This document shows, piece by piece, positions 21,136-33,094 of a stretch of 64,000 bases of DNA. Where the stretch lies: positions 9,371,246 through 9,435,245 of the forward strand of contig OZ017770.1 of the NCBI GenBank assembly GCA_963969345.1, given 5' to 3'. A program made the position numbers and the translations under genes. The number at the start of each line of letters is the position of its first letter. The first letter of the stretch is position 1. The notes below the pieces were generated by a model. That model was not told the DNA's origin and did not search any database. It saw only the letters and a list, made by a program, of their open reading frames with translations. Origin of the DNA: Turbatrix aceti (Eukaryota; Nematoda; Chromadorea; Rhabditida; Panagrolaimidae).

Positions 21136-21511
21136 TAACACTATTTATCGCTATAATGTTACGTTTGATTTAGCAGGCTGAAGTAGAGTAACACTTTTTT
21201 TCGCTATAGTGTTACGTTTGATTTAGCAGGCTGAAGTAGAGTAACACTTTTTTTCGCTATAATGTTACGTTTGAATTAGCAGGCTGAAGTAGAGTAACAC
21301 TTTTTTTCGCTATAATGTTACGTTTGATTTAGCAGGCTGAAGTAGAGTAACACTTTTTTTCGCTATAATGTTACGTTTGAATTAGCAGGCTGAAGTAGAG
21401 TAACACTTTTTTTCGCTATAATGTTACGTTTGATTTAGCAGGCTGAAGTAGAGTACCACTTTTTTTCGCTATAATGTTACGTTTGATTTAGCAGGCTGAA
21501 GTAGAGTAACA
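21136..21511 (+). repeat. 53-bp satellite block between bodies B and C
   Basis: About seven monomers, mixing GATTTA and GAATTA versions; the next-to-last monomer has GAGTACCAC. Confidence 0.85.
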
Positions 21512-24500
21512 TTTTTCGTCACTATTTTATTACGTTTTGTTATTCTTAGTAAGGGGGCATTTCTGGTCGACGGGGTGGGTATAAACGGCATTTTCGCCAA
21601 GTGTGTCAATCGGGCCGGACCGGACCGACAAGAATTTGATTTGTTGATCCCCCTGAAGCAAACTATTAAGATGGAATTACAGGGATGTTTTTTTTTTAAA
21701 TTGTGTTTTTATTTGCATTTTTATCAAAAGATATGTTCTGTTTGTGTGCGACCCAATGCCACTCCCAGCAACTCACAGCGACCCACGGCACGGCAAAATA
21801 TTTGACCTGAGAAAATTTTTATGCTATGCCATGTCGCTTTGGTAAACAGATAACTCTTTTAATTTTCTGTAAAGAAAACGGCAATGTTGTTTGACTCGGA
21901 TAACTGGCTTGCTTTCTGTGTAAATTTTAAAATTCAGAAACAATCCAAATTTCAGAGTAATGCATCATAATGTTGTTTTTTAGGCATGCGCATGCGCATG
22001 CGTGTTTTTGATTTTTCTTTTGCGTGATCGATAGCCACTAGACTAAACACGTTTGTATTGAGTTTGCCAGTTCTTTTCACTTACGCTGACATCTAAACAT
22101 TAGCAAAACACACCTCATGAAAAATCTCTTTGCCTAAATATTTCGTCTGCTGGGTATCTACACGTACACAAAAGCACAAATAGCTGATAACAATTTTTTT
22201 TTAAACTTGTAATGTTGCTCAAAATTAATATTTTTTCTCAGACATGGCTCGTTGCGAGGGACGTAGACTTGATTTACTAAAAAAATATTTTTATAACAAT
22301 ATTAAAACTAATCCTCTTATCAAGCTGTTAAAATTCTTACACAACGCGCATGCGCTGGCGAGTTTAAGCTCTGATCATCAAAAAAACATACATACATACA
22401 TAGATATACATAGACAACCACCTTTACTCCGAAACGACCGAGTTGACACGATCGACTGCTGCGCACAATCATGCCAAAACACACTAGTTGGTAGAGTTGA
22501 ACTCACTTTGTATCACGAATCCTGCGTTGGTCTTTGCTGCCTTTTACAAGTGGTTATTGCTGATGATTATGTTGCATCAGGCACAGCATGTGCTTTTTGG
22601 TCAATAGGGGAGAGGGGGGGGGATTTGGTTGATTGTTTCTGCTGCTCAATTTTTGTTCTTACGTTTTACCCGGCGTTCTTTATTTACATATATGTATTTG
22701 TTTTCCATCACTATTGTTTTACTCGTATAAATACTTGTCTGACAGATTGTTGTTATGTTCACATCTTCTTTTTGTTATGCCTTTTTGTATCGATTATGTT
22801 AAACGGTGATCAACCGAATTGTTCTCTCAACTAGTTTGTTTTGGCATGATTGTGCGCACTGCGCAGCAGTCAATCGTGTCAACTCGGTCGTTTCGGAGTA
22901 AAGGTGGTTGTCTATGTATTTCTTTCAAAATTATTCTGCTGTCTGCGCTTTTTTCGTTAATCTGGTAAAGCCTGCTTTTTTATTTTACCGGATGCATTCA
23001 GGTTGATACGTTTGATGCAGCGCTTTTGTCGAGCTATGATAGCTCACATAAATAACTGTTTGTCTTTTTTTTCTTGCACAAAAGCATGTGTCCGTCTTGC
23101 TCATCGTTCCCTATTTATCTTCTTTGTCATCATTTTTTTGCTGTGCGGCAATTTTTTCCTCTATTAGCCAGTCGGTATCTCTATTTTTTTTGGTATCTGC
23201 CTTTTTGTATCAACGGTGCCTTGTTTTCTATCATTGAGTCTTTCTATTTGGCAGTCAATTATACCCCTAGTCCGTTAATCCAAGATTTTTCTTTTCCTGG
23301 CTCCTGACACAGCGCTTCCATTCTTCTTTTGTGAAGTAAAACAGGCAAGCATCGGTACATACCTACTTTGTAGCGATTTTCTTGAAACTATCTGGTGAAT
23401 GATGCCTTCGACACAGGATGCAACAAGTGAGCAGTTTACTATGTTGGCCATCAATTATACCCCTAGTTTGTTAATCCAAGATTTTCCTTTTCTTGGCAAC
23501 TCAACACAGCGCTTGAGTCAAATGCGCTTTTTGGATGAAAATTTTTGCCCGCAATTTTTTTTTTAATTATTTTGTTTTGGCATCTGTGACATTGCGCAGA
23601 GTCCGTAGTCAATTGCATCTGTGGTCATGGCCGAAAAACGGATACAATCGGCCATGACATCAACCTTTCAGGGCCAGGTAGCTGTGTGCTGAACGCGATG
23701 AGTTCAATGAGATTAGGTCTTTTACAAACTCGGGACACTAGTTGAAAGCTTTCAATCACTTCACGGGAAGTTCAAGAGTGATTACAAACGTCTAGAATCT
23801 GTGATTGATCGTGATTGTTTTCGGTGTTTGCTTATTCAGATCAGCAAGCGACGAAACTACTATTTTTTCGATGAATTCGTTTTTATTAGCACTTGCGTTT
23901 TTTTGGCTACGATCCTGTCAACTACCTAGTGAATGATGCCTTCGGTGGTCATCAACAACACTAAACATACGTTTTCTTGTAAATTAAGATGTTCTCCTGG
24001 CTTAATGGAACGACCCTTTGTTGCTATTTTTCAACTTTGGCAAATTTTTGGATAACTGTGTATTGCGGAGCTTTTATTCATTTATCTTCCTAAGTTGGTG
24101 AATAACTAACGAGTTGTCCAATTTTATTTGCACAACAAATAGTGTTAACGGCTTGTTTTACTCTAAATTTTGGTTTAATCCTATTGGGTATGCTTTATTT
24201 TCCTAGTTTTTTTGTTTATTTATTTACCGTCCTTCTCAATGGTGAAGTGTCCCAAGACCCAATTCAAATACTGCCAAATGACGGTGACGTAATGCGAATT
24301 TGTCTCATGCTTGTCCAAAGATTAAAAATAAAGTGTATCAGGGAGTAACCACCAATTTTATTTTTTCAATTTTGCAGCATAGAAATGGATCCAAAAGCTT
24401 CAGGTCAACAGGGGCCCTCCTTAATTGGTTTTCTAGGTGATATTCGCTTACAACTCCTTGAAAAACCAGTACTGCATTATCACGTAAAACTTTGGCTGCC

Positions 24501-24622
24501 GTAAAACTTTGACGACAGCCAAAGTTTTTTATTTCTATTTGGCAATTAATTATACTCCTAGTCCGTTAATCCAAGATTTTCCTTTTCCTGGCTCCTGACA
24601 CAGCGCTTCCATTCTTCTTTTG
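21512..24622 (+). repeat. Array body C (3.1 kb, long class)
   Basis: Contains the 235-bp segment absent from A and B, including the alternating tract GCATGCGCATGCGCATGCG. It also carries an insert of about 870 bp after X3 (about 22806-23680). This begins with a reversed copy of part of X3 (22832-22925 pairs with about 22400-22490) and contains two diverged copies of the body-end module (about 23262-23350 and 23455-23520). X3 starts at 22244; X5 is at 24142-24348. Confidence 0.85.
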
Positions 24623-25330
24623 TGAAGTAAAACATGCAAGTGATGCCATACGGACACTGACCTTGGTTTCTGAAATCAGTATCCTATGGCATCATTGGAA
24701 AACCGTTTCAACGGAAACAGATTCTTTTCTTTTTATTTGCTTCAAGTTACAGTACATAGCTTTTAAGTCGAAAGGCTTACGAATAGCGACTTCTTGCCTG
24801 CATTTGAGAGCAGACTTTGTTCTACTATGTATTTCTGGTCCATTTTTGCCATTACACAGGGAGAGCAAACGCAAAAATTTTATTAAAATTGTCATTTATT
24901 TTTTAAAAAGGTACATGCATTGAAAAGAATTTTAAATGGCAAACTGTGTCACTGTAAATTAATTTGTTCTTCAAAATTAAATATAAAAATAATGGACTTT
25001 TTTGAATGAATCATTCAAAACAGATATTCACCTACATGCATATGTTTTTTGTTTCTTTTCATTGCTGTTTTGAATTTAAATGTGTTTTTCGGATTCAAAT
25101 TGGCAAACTTATCAGCATTGGTTTATGCAAAAAAACCCGACTATTCTATAACCGACTTCCCCCACTAGTGCAGGCTACAAGTTTGTTTACTGTTTTAGGG
25201 TCCGAAAATCTAGCTTTACCGGTTTATGTAAAACTTCTCAATTATAAATTATTGCTAAAAAGATTTAGGGGTACGTTTTTGCTTTTCATGTTTTCCTTGA
25301 ACATCCATTTCACGTCTGTTTTTTTTTAAT
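24623..25330 (+). repeat. Array right-hand tail, shared with the second array
   Basis: After body C the sequence passes into TGATGCCATACGGACACTGA, which recurs at 63833 after body H and continues matching to the window end. An imperfect hairpin of about 19-bp arms (TGATGCCATACGG... with ...CCTATGGCATCA) opens it. The rest is AT-rich, with no convincing gene. Confidence 0.7.
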
Positions 25331-25439
25331 CCAGACATGTTTTGGGTTTTTAAGTAATTCTGTTGGTCATACATTTTTCCCCCGTTATTGTGAATTTTAT
25401 CATCGTCGTCATTACAAGGCTTGTATTTGGATTTAAATG

Positions 25440-26210
25440 ACGTTAAAAAGTACCACTTTTTGCTGCACAAGCGTATACCCCCGGCACTTTTTTTGTACGG
25501 CACTTCCATTCCCCTCTCTCCCTTTTCCCATTTCCCAGCGATTCTTTGCCACCCACAGAGGCACACAGCGACCCTCGGTGACAAAATTTGACCTGGGGAA
25601 ATTTTTTGTACGGCATTTTTCCTCCTCCTATCTCCTCTCATCAACAACACTAAACATACGTTTTCTTGTTAATCAAGCTGTGTATTTCGGAGCTCTTATC
25701 CATTTATTTTCCCAAGTCGACGAATAACGTGATCGTAGAACAACATTCAGGCTTGTACGATTACTTCTTCCCAGGTTGAGACTGCGCTTTCATTGTTCAG
25801 TCTTTTTTTAAATACTGAACCTTTTTTTTAATTGTGCTGTCAATGACAAAATAAAAAAACAGCGTTTTGAATTTTTTAATATTTTTTTTACCTCACAGTA
25901 CCTTTAAAAGAGCCGCATTGTGCTGTCAGTGACAAAGTATAAAAAAGAGAGTTCCAATTTTTTTTAATATTTGTTGTACCCCCCAGTACGTTTAAACGCG
26001 CAGCAGTGTGTGTGGAAAAAATAAAGGACTAGCTGGCTGGCTGGGTGGACAACGACTGACTGAGTGAGTCCCCCCACCATCCATCAAACAGGCAGGAAGT
26101 CCCCACTTGCAAAAGTACTGTGACTGGCTAGTTATAAAAAAAGTCAACATGGCCACTACTCTTTGACAAGAGACATAGACTTGATTTACTAAAAAAATAT
26201 TTTTGAACTC
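25440..26210 (+). repeat. Decayed older body-like sequence
   Basis: Patches resemble the bodies but are much diverged. 25545-25620 is like the X2 region (CACACAGCGACCCTCGG, TTTGACCTG). 25636-25730 is like the X4-X5 intron (CATCAACAACACTAAACATA). 26168-26203 is like the start of X3 (AGACTTGATTTACTAAAAAA). This indicates an older layer of the same family at the edge of the young array. Simple GGCTGGCTGG and GACTGACTGAGTGAG tracts lie at 26030-26070. Confidence 0.55.
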
Positions 26211-26279
26211 AGCGGCTTGTTCGAGTTCTTCCAGTCGTGCAGCACTGCCTAAGTACCTTGCGTTGAGGGTGGCGACCTG

Positions 26280-26832
26280 TATAAGGTTCTAAATATAAGG
26301 TTCTAAAAATCCTTTGGAACCCAAAACTTAGGTTAGAAACTGGCTGGTATAAAAATTTTTTTTTGCCAAGTCAGGTCGCTGGCTACCTGAACAACTTGTT
26401 TTTGTTTTGATTTTTTTAAATTATTTTGCATTTTCTTTTTATTATGTTTTATAAGTGTGCGAATTGTAGTATACGGTTCTGAAAAACCTTTGGAACCCCA
26501 AATTAAGGTTAGAAACTAGCTGGTACAAAAATATTTTTTTGCCAAGTTTTTCAGGTACCCGTGAAATGTCTTTTTTTATTTTTGTACCAGCTAGTTTCTA
26601 ACCTTAATTTGGGGTTCCGAAGGTTTTTCAGAACCGTATACTACAATTCGCACACTTATAAAACATAATAAAAAGAAAATGCAAAATAATTATAAAAAAT
26701 TTAAAAAAAAAAGTTTTTCAGGTAGCCAGCGACCAGTAAGACTTGGCAAAAAAAAATTTTATACCAGCCAGTTTGCAACCTAAGTTTTGGGTTCCAAAGG
26801 ATTTTTAGAACCTTATATTTAGAACCTTATAT
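26280..26832. mobile_element. Nested palindrome, foldback element
   Basis: Two arms of about 275 bp read as imperfect reverse complements around a centre near 26556. The outer arm starts TATAAGGTTCTAAATATAAG. An inner arm, starting GCGAATTGTAGTATACGG, repeats a diverged version of the same motif (GGTTCTGAAAAACC), so one palindrome is nested in another. It has no ORF and lies just before a splice acceptor, so it probably sits in an intron. A target duplication was not identified. Confidence 0.75.
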
Positions 26833-26858
26833 TACAATTCGCAAATTTACTTTTGCAG

Positions 26859-27338
26859 CCAAAAAACCCAACGCATCCAAATCTAGCGATCTACGGCGAA
26901 GACCTTTTCGGCCCCCTGCGCGAGCCTCGAACGTGCGATCGACTCCGAATCTCGATACAGTACTGCGTTTGCAACTTCAGCAAAAACGTGTTGCCAGCAA
27001 ATAACTTAACTGCTATCGGCATTGCAGAAGAGAGTGTTATGAGGATCAACCAGGAACTCGACGACCACCCCGAAACAAATTCAAGCTGCGCCAGGTTGTC
27101 GCTAGATTTGAAGAAGGCAGTCACGGCTGAAAGCTTTTTACCTAAAGGAAACGGGCTTATGTTACGGATTTTTTGGTCGACAAAACCGGGAACCGGCGAG
27201 TTCAGCACAGTCGCGGTCAGAAAAAATGGCACCATGAAAATCGTATCGACCAGATTTCCCAGAAGCAGTCGATATGAAAAGGAAGCTGAATGCGTTGAAC
27301 ACTCGCTACTTCGAGCGTATTGTTTCTGTTTGCAATAA
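26859..27338 (+). CDS. DUF229 (alkaline-phosphatase superfamily) terminal exon
   Basis: The acceptor TTACTTTTGCAG opens a frame ending in TAA. The sequence IYGEDLFGPLREPRTCDRLR and QYCVCN, then SVMRINQEL, a Cys-Leu-Leu stretch and a final SLLRAYCFC, follows the C-terminal layout of DUF229 proteins: a PLPxPRTC-like motif, CxC, and a closing YCxC. DUF229 belongs to the sulfatase/phosphatase fold and is expanded in nematodes. The catalytic N-terminal part is missing, because upstream lie only the palindrome and decayed array sequence. It is probably a truncated gene. Confidence 0.6.
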   Translation, partial: PKNPTHPNLAIYGEDLFGPLREPRTCDRLRISIQYCVCNFSKNVLPANNLTAIGIAEESVMRINQELDDHPETNSSCARLSLDLKKAVTAESFLPKGNGLMLRIFWSTKPGTGEFSTVAVRKNGTMKIVSTRFPRSSRYEKEAECVEHSLLRAYCFCLQ

Positions 27339-27617
27339 ATGGTAAAAGAAATAATTTTGATGCAAAATATTATAGAACTTCCGGGCGTTAAAGTGAGTCA
27401 GGGTGATGAAAAGGGATTTCCCATGGTAGTCCGATAGGAATTATCCCCGGGTGAGCGTTTTTTTGCTTCCAATTAAGGAAAAGATTTTTTTACACGAGCA
27501 TGCATTTTTTGAACATAGACTTAAAAAAAGTTTGTATAGTTTGTTGTTCAAAGCTAATCTGTAGCAACATTCGGGGTATAAAGGTTGCACAAATTTGTCA
27601 CAATTTAAACTTTGACT

Positions 27618-27817
27618 NNNNNNNNNNNNNNNNNNNNNNNNNNNNNNNNNNNNNNNNNNNNNNNNNNNNNNNNNNNNNNNNNNNNNNNNNNNNNNNNNNN
27701 NNNNNNNNNNNNNNNNNNNNNNNNNNNNNNNNNNNNNNNNNNNNNNNNNNNNNNNNNNNNNNNNNNNNNNNNNNNNNNNNNNNNNNNNNNNNNNNNNNNN
27801 NNNNNNNNNNNNNNNNN
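27618..27817. other. Assembly gap
   Basis: 200 consecutive N. Frames running through it are not evidence of genes. The 270 bp on the left and 370 bp on the right show no convincing exon. Confidence 0.99.
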
Positions 27818-28194
27818 TCGTGGCTCGCTCACCAGTCCCTGGGAGAATGGTCAACCAGTCCCGGTACCAGAAAAATATGCGAGAATTTTGTTCTCTATTT
27901 TTTTAACAATTTAGTGTCATAATGCTTACGTCTGAATTTCGATCGCATTTGCTCGTACAGTCACCTAAATTAAACTTCGCTTTTTTTGGAATTCCAGGCA
28001 GCAACTTACAGTTGTAACTGAAAATATTTATGTACGTAGGTTAGTGCTGCTTAGTTAGCTCACTGATCAAGAATGAACTGATTTGTATGAATGAAAATTG
28101 AGACTCGAAAAAACCACAACCATTATTTCTATCCGATGGATAACCAAGAAAATTTTATTAAAAAAACCCTACATAGTAACCTACAAAAAAAAGC

Positions 28195-29033
28195 TCAACG
28201 AGACGTTGGTCGAGGTCCAGAACACTGCAGGAGACTTTCGTCCCGCGCATTGAGTTCACTCTTCACAAGCTCAGGGCTTGGTCGAGCGCAGAACGCGTTG
28301 TGCTTCTTGTCGAAGGAGACCGTCTCGGTTTCGAGGAAGTAGAGTGCCTTCGCGATATCCGTTCCAAGCTTTTTGTTTTTTGCCGCCAGGCAGTACGGGC
28401 AACGGTAATACCAAGTCTTGGGGCCCTTGGAGTTAAACGAGAACAACGTGTTGTCAACGTAAAGCGCTGCGTGCTTACGTCGTGAAACGTGTTCGAAGGA
28501 AAACTTCGTAACTGTGACACGGAATTTTGTGATGCTGGGCTCCCTCGGTTCACCAAAAAAATCCGTCAGAATATTCTCTGCGTTTGTAGAATGCACGCTA
28601 GGAGGTTCTTCTTCAGCTGCATTTTTATTCACCTTTTGTTTCGCTTTCATTTGAGCAGATTTGATCATGTACTTCTCGACGGCAGCCAGCGCCCGAGAAA
28701 CGTGTTCCAGCTCGTTTGGGGGTATGCTGTAGGTAGCGATGACATCTTGATCGCCTGAAAAAGTGTTTTAAAAAGCCAATGCGTGAAAAAACGCCTAACA
28801 TTTGATAAATTCAAAGAAATTTTTTTATAAAGGCACACAAAAAAATTTTGTTTTCAAAAAACTGATTTTTAACAAAAAAGAATATTTACGAACAATGTAA
28901 ATTTCAAAAAACAATACACAAAAGACTTACATTCCAGACATTCATCGACAAAGGGATGCAGGTCATTCAGGGCTTCGAAAACTGGGGAAGGGAATTTTAG
29001 TGGCTCGATCCGAATTTGAAGCCGAAAACTCAT
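28195..29033 (-). CDS. FLYWCH-like zinc-finger protein, 220 residues
   Basis: Exon 1 (29033-28931) and exon 2 (28754-28195) join in phase through a GTAAGT...TTTTTCAG intron. The N-terminal 100 residues are not recognised. The region around residues 135-195 has KTWYYRCPYC followed by HNAFC, the aromatic-WxxxCxxC...HxxxC layout of a FLYWCH-type finger. It shares this style, but no close sequence identity, with the 5670-7175 product. Such proteins usually bind DNA. Confidence 0.55.
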
Positions 29034-29239
29034 CGTTAAACAACCGAAGTCAATGTTGGACGCCACTGCTAAAAAACGAAAAAAATATATCACGTGGCAG
29101 TATTTCAGTAATATATACATTGGTAATAGAACACATAATTTATTTACCTATTTACCTATTTATTTATATAAACGCAAACAAGAAAAAAAACAAAAAAAAG
29201 AAACCAGAGATAAAAAACAGTTATTGATGCATTTATAAA

Positions 29240-32200
29240 AAAATAACGGAGTGACCCTTCCTCCTGAAGTGCCTTGACTGACTATTTATATGTTCATTGC
29301 TCATTAAGTCAAAAAGCAGTTTGTTTTGAGATTCATACTGGCGCAGCGAATGCGTCGATCGGGGGCATTGTCGGAAAGCGGGCATTTGTCTGATCAACAG
29401 TCTGACCCGGGGTCACTCAGGTGACGTTTATGCGTGTAGGAGCAGCAGATGTTTGTTTGTCTGTTCGACAGGCGGTAACAATTTCCTTTTTTTGCGTGTT
29501 TAACCGGTCGATGAACCCAGCAATCAATGCCTTTTCTCAGCGGAGTCGTCGTAGCTCGGATTTTTGCGATCGGGCAACTCAAATATCGCCCCAGAGTACT
29601 GATACTCAATAGTTGTCTAGTCAGAGAGGTACTTTCAGGCAGAGTAGTCGGAAAACACCTATCGAAAGAACCCCCCTTTACTGTTTTCATACAGACATGT
29701 GTTGTGGTTAAACAGTCGGTTATTAATTTTAAATAAAAAATAATGCTGTTCAAATTTTTAAAATAATTATTTACTCAATTTGTTTGATCGAAATTTTTTT
29801 GTGTGAATCTGACACTCACTATCGGGGTGGTTGGATATCATCTGTAGTCATGTTTTTAAAAACAACTCGTTCACTGCGGATCCCGTTTGTCGAGAAAAAA
29901 AGGCGCAGGGATAAATATGAGTTGTCTCATCGTTTTATATCATCGTTTTGGGGTAGTGCAATTCCTCTCGCTTTGCTTTCATTTTCATTTGTTGTCACGT
30001 ATTTTTTTTATATCATCATCAAATGTTTGCGTATCATCTAAATATATATTAGTTATGAGGTAGTAGATTTTTTACAACTTTGGCTTTTTTGGTGGCAAAG
30101 CATGCAGATTATTTAATTGTTGCTTACTAAACAATTGATATCATAGAAAATTTTTATAAAATTTAAAATTATATTTTCTTGTATTTATTATTGTCTCCTC
30201 ATGCTTCTGTAAGCCTGCGTTTTTTGTTTTAACACAAACTGTCCGATGAACTAATATGTAACGTAAAAATACAAAACTGCGATCGATGCAAAGGAGCCCT
30301 TGTTTTCTTTGGGGTTCTTTGGTCATTGTTTTCTTTGGCGAGCGATCGTGTTGTTGGGGTCGCTTTGTCGACAAACTCTTTTTTCTCATTTGTATATTTT
30401 TTTGTATGTAAAATAGCGGTCTATAATCTTTCCGCCATATTTTGCTTTTTATGTTATGATAAATTGAACTTTTTACAACTTTGATGCATTTTTAAGCCTC
30501 AACTTTTACCGAAAATCTGAAAATGATTTTGCTTGCATTATTGACTTGTAATATTTCTCTCTCCCGTTAAAAAAATGAGTTATTTTGTTCCTGTCTTTTG
30601 CATTCTCTCTGTGCTCCTTTTTTGAAGGTTTCTTCGGTTTCCGTTTCAAAGAAAACACGAAAAGCATATCCATCATTGACCGACGCTTAATTTTAACAAC
30701 TTTGTATGTGGCTTCCGTTTGTTGACATCAGGCATGTCAAAAATTGGGGGACCGGCCCCAGAAGGTGCGGTCCCTTTTGCTTCCCCCGGGGCCGTTTTTT
30801 TCGCCTCCAGCCCCTTTTGGCTCCCATATATATGCCTTGTTGACACGCTGGTCTTGTGTCACATTAGCGTTTCTCGAACAAATGTAGATCTATTGGTTGA
30901 TTCTGTAATGATTTCTAGAGGGTGAGGTTGGTCTTGAATTTTCTGTCAGATGCTGTCTAAATATGCAGGTAACCGCGTTCATTGGATGAACATGATGCTT
31001 TTTATATCACGCTAGTTGCAATTTATTTTTGTAATGACAAGTGAACAAATTCTTGACAACCTTTGTCGTGGTCGCAGTGTCCATTGATTTCACTTTGAAA
31101 GATCTATTTAGTTCGATAATGCGTTCTCGTAGTCGATGTGTATGCCTCGACAGAAGTTAGGTGTAGTAGATGCCCAGGTGTAAAGTTAAAAGTGTTTTCT
31201 GAAACCCATACATGTTGCATACCTTCTACGCAATTTTTCTGACTTTGTACGTAAACTTTGGAAACCAGTAAGAACAAGTTTCTTTTGGTAATGCAGGGAG
31301 CCGTTTTCTACAAAAAGGTGCGCTTGCTTCTGATTTCAATGCTTGAGTTCGGGAGCCCTCTGCGTTGTATATCAGTGTACTAAATTTAAATACATCATGC
31401 TACTTGGGATAAAAACTGATTTTTTTGCTGTCAGCCGGCAATGAAAGTAGATTGAACGGGAAATTTTTTTTGTGGTTTTGACAATTTCTGCCGTTTTTCT
31501 GTCTACCTATTGCAGTGCACACCGGCCGGTGCACCGGTATGTTTTTTGCCGGACCGAACCGATTGATGGTCTGCATGTAAGTTGACATTGACGTCCGAGA
31601 AAGGTACTACTTCAACTTGTAGGTGGCGGATTCGATGGCACGTGTTTTTTTCTCAAATTGTTTGTAGTTTTGCTTGCTTTCTGATGCTTTTGAAGCTGTT
31701 TTAGTCAATTTTTAACCAATTTAATTTTTTTTCAACTAGGAAAACGTAGATTTGTATTGCCTTTAACGGAAGGAACTTGTGCAGATCTGCTTTCAGTAGA
31801 ACGCCTGATTTTCTGGTTCCTCAATATCTCACCAACAAGTGCAAATAAAATTTGATTTTTATTTTTGAGCCATGAGATGTTACTGTGCGTTAAAATCAGT
31901 AATACCCCACTGCTCAACAAATAGAATTCAAATTGCACTGCACTTGTCTTTGAATTTGATTGACGATTTTCTTTTTTAAAGCTACTGGTATTTCTTCCAC
32001 CTGCGGAACGACGTCCAAAATTTTGAAGCGTTTGAAGGAAATATTTATATGTTACTACAAGCAGCTGAGACTTTAACCAAAGATTTGGCTGTCGGTTTGG
32101 TGACAGCTTCAACAGAGATGGTCGTTGACGGAAAAAACAATTCTTCAGCCGGAGTTGGCAGCAGGCAGTTGCTTATTGGTGTTTGATTTGGCACAGAATT

Positions 32201-32280
32201 TTAGCCGACTGCAAGCCGCTGTAAAAAACCAGCGAATTTAGTCTGTTAACGTACTCGAGCTATGGAGCCTTCGGATATTT
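29240..32280. other. 3-kb interval without a supported gene
   Basis: AT-rich sequence with scattered short frames. GC-richer patches occur at 30740-30830 (CCGGCCCC, CCCCGGGGCC) and 31515-31545 (ACCGGCCGGTGCACCGG). About 31855-31905 resembles 49395-49440 (TGAGCCATGAGATGTTACTG against GGAGCATTTGATATTACTG), a dispersed repeat fragment. Nothing else is supported. Confidence 0.5.
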
Positions 32281-32284
32281 TCTA

Positions 32285-32475
32285 CAGCTCACGTAAAAAA
32301 TCGTACTTTCTTTCTTGAATCAATCACATCATTCAAAGTTGTTAAGGGTAACAGAACGGATCGTGATCAGCGCATCTGAAAAAAAGTAAATATATTAGGT
32401 GCGTCAATTGGAAATGTCGCTTATGTTTGCCTCGGCATATCTTTGCAACCATTCAATATTTTTTTACTGTTATAC
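32285..32475. repeat. Segmental duplicate of 37290-37458
   Basis: Shares TTGGAAATGTCGCTTA and CGGCATATCTTTGCAACCAT with the copy near 37400. On the minus strand both read IEWLQRYA followed by a potential donor, GTAAGC in the second copy and ATAAGC here. This suggests a duplicated exon that has lost its donor in this copy. Confidence 0.65.
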
Positions 32476-32856
32476 ATACATGCGTTTGAATTTTTTTTGC
32501 ATTTTTAAAAGCAACAATTTGTCAGTCTATTATTTTGACCAAAAAAAATATTTACGATAACCTGTCAAAAATATTTATATCATTTCAACTTAAAATTTTT
32601 TTCATTTTTTCTTTGACCTAAAAGTCAAATTCATAGTTCTTTTGGCATAATAATCAAACAAAATAGCATAGTTGATAAATTGAATTGATAAATTGATAAA
32701 TAAGTCGTTAATCTCTGAAAATTTGCAAAACACTGATAATCAGAACGACAAATCGTCTTTTTGCCACAGAATGCACATTTTTTTCGTATATGCATTTCCA
32801 CAAATCTCGATTATTGTTTTCATTTTTACTCAAAAAACATAATATAAATGGTTTCT

Positions 32857-33010
32857 AACCAGACCACAGCAACGATGGGAAGAAGAAATCGCGCCCAAAA
32901 CGAATCGAGACATTTACACCTACGTGGACATCATTTGTGCCTCCTAACATCTGGTCTAATGATAACTAACCACTGAGTAATGGTGAAATAAATAAATAAA
33001 TAAATAAATA
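32857..33010 (+). mobile_element. 5'-truncated non-LTR retroposon with (AAAT)n tail
   Basis: The insert is flanked by the 11-bp direct repeat AAATGGTTTCT (32846-32856 and 33011-33021). It ends in about seven AAAT/AATA units. It contains the frame RPQQRWEEEIAP, close to the RPxxRWxDD tail found at the C-terminus of RTE-like endonuclease/reverse-transcriptases, then a stop and a short 3' UTR. Only the final 150 bp were integrated. Confidence 0.6.
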
Positions 33011-33094
33011 AAATGGTTTCTCAAATACATAACAACCTAAAAGTAAACAAAGAATAAATTAAATCTGTATAAAAACAGAATCAGAAGTACGCTC

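Noticed and set aside
27441..27922. Several ORFs of 75-140 codons
   Set aside because: They pass through 200 N of assembly gap.
31732..32112. 126-codon minus-strand ORF
   Set aside because: Low-complexity, AT-rich, with no splice or domain support.
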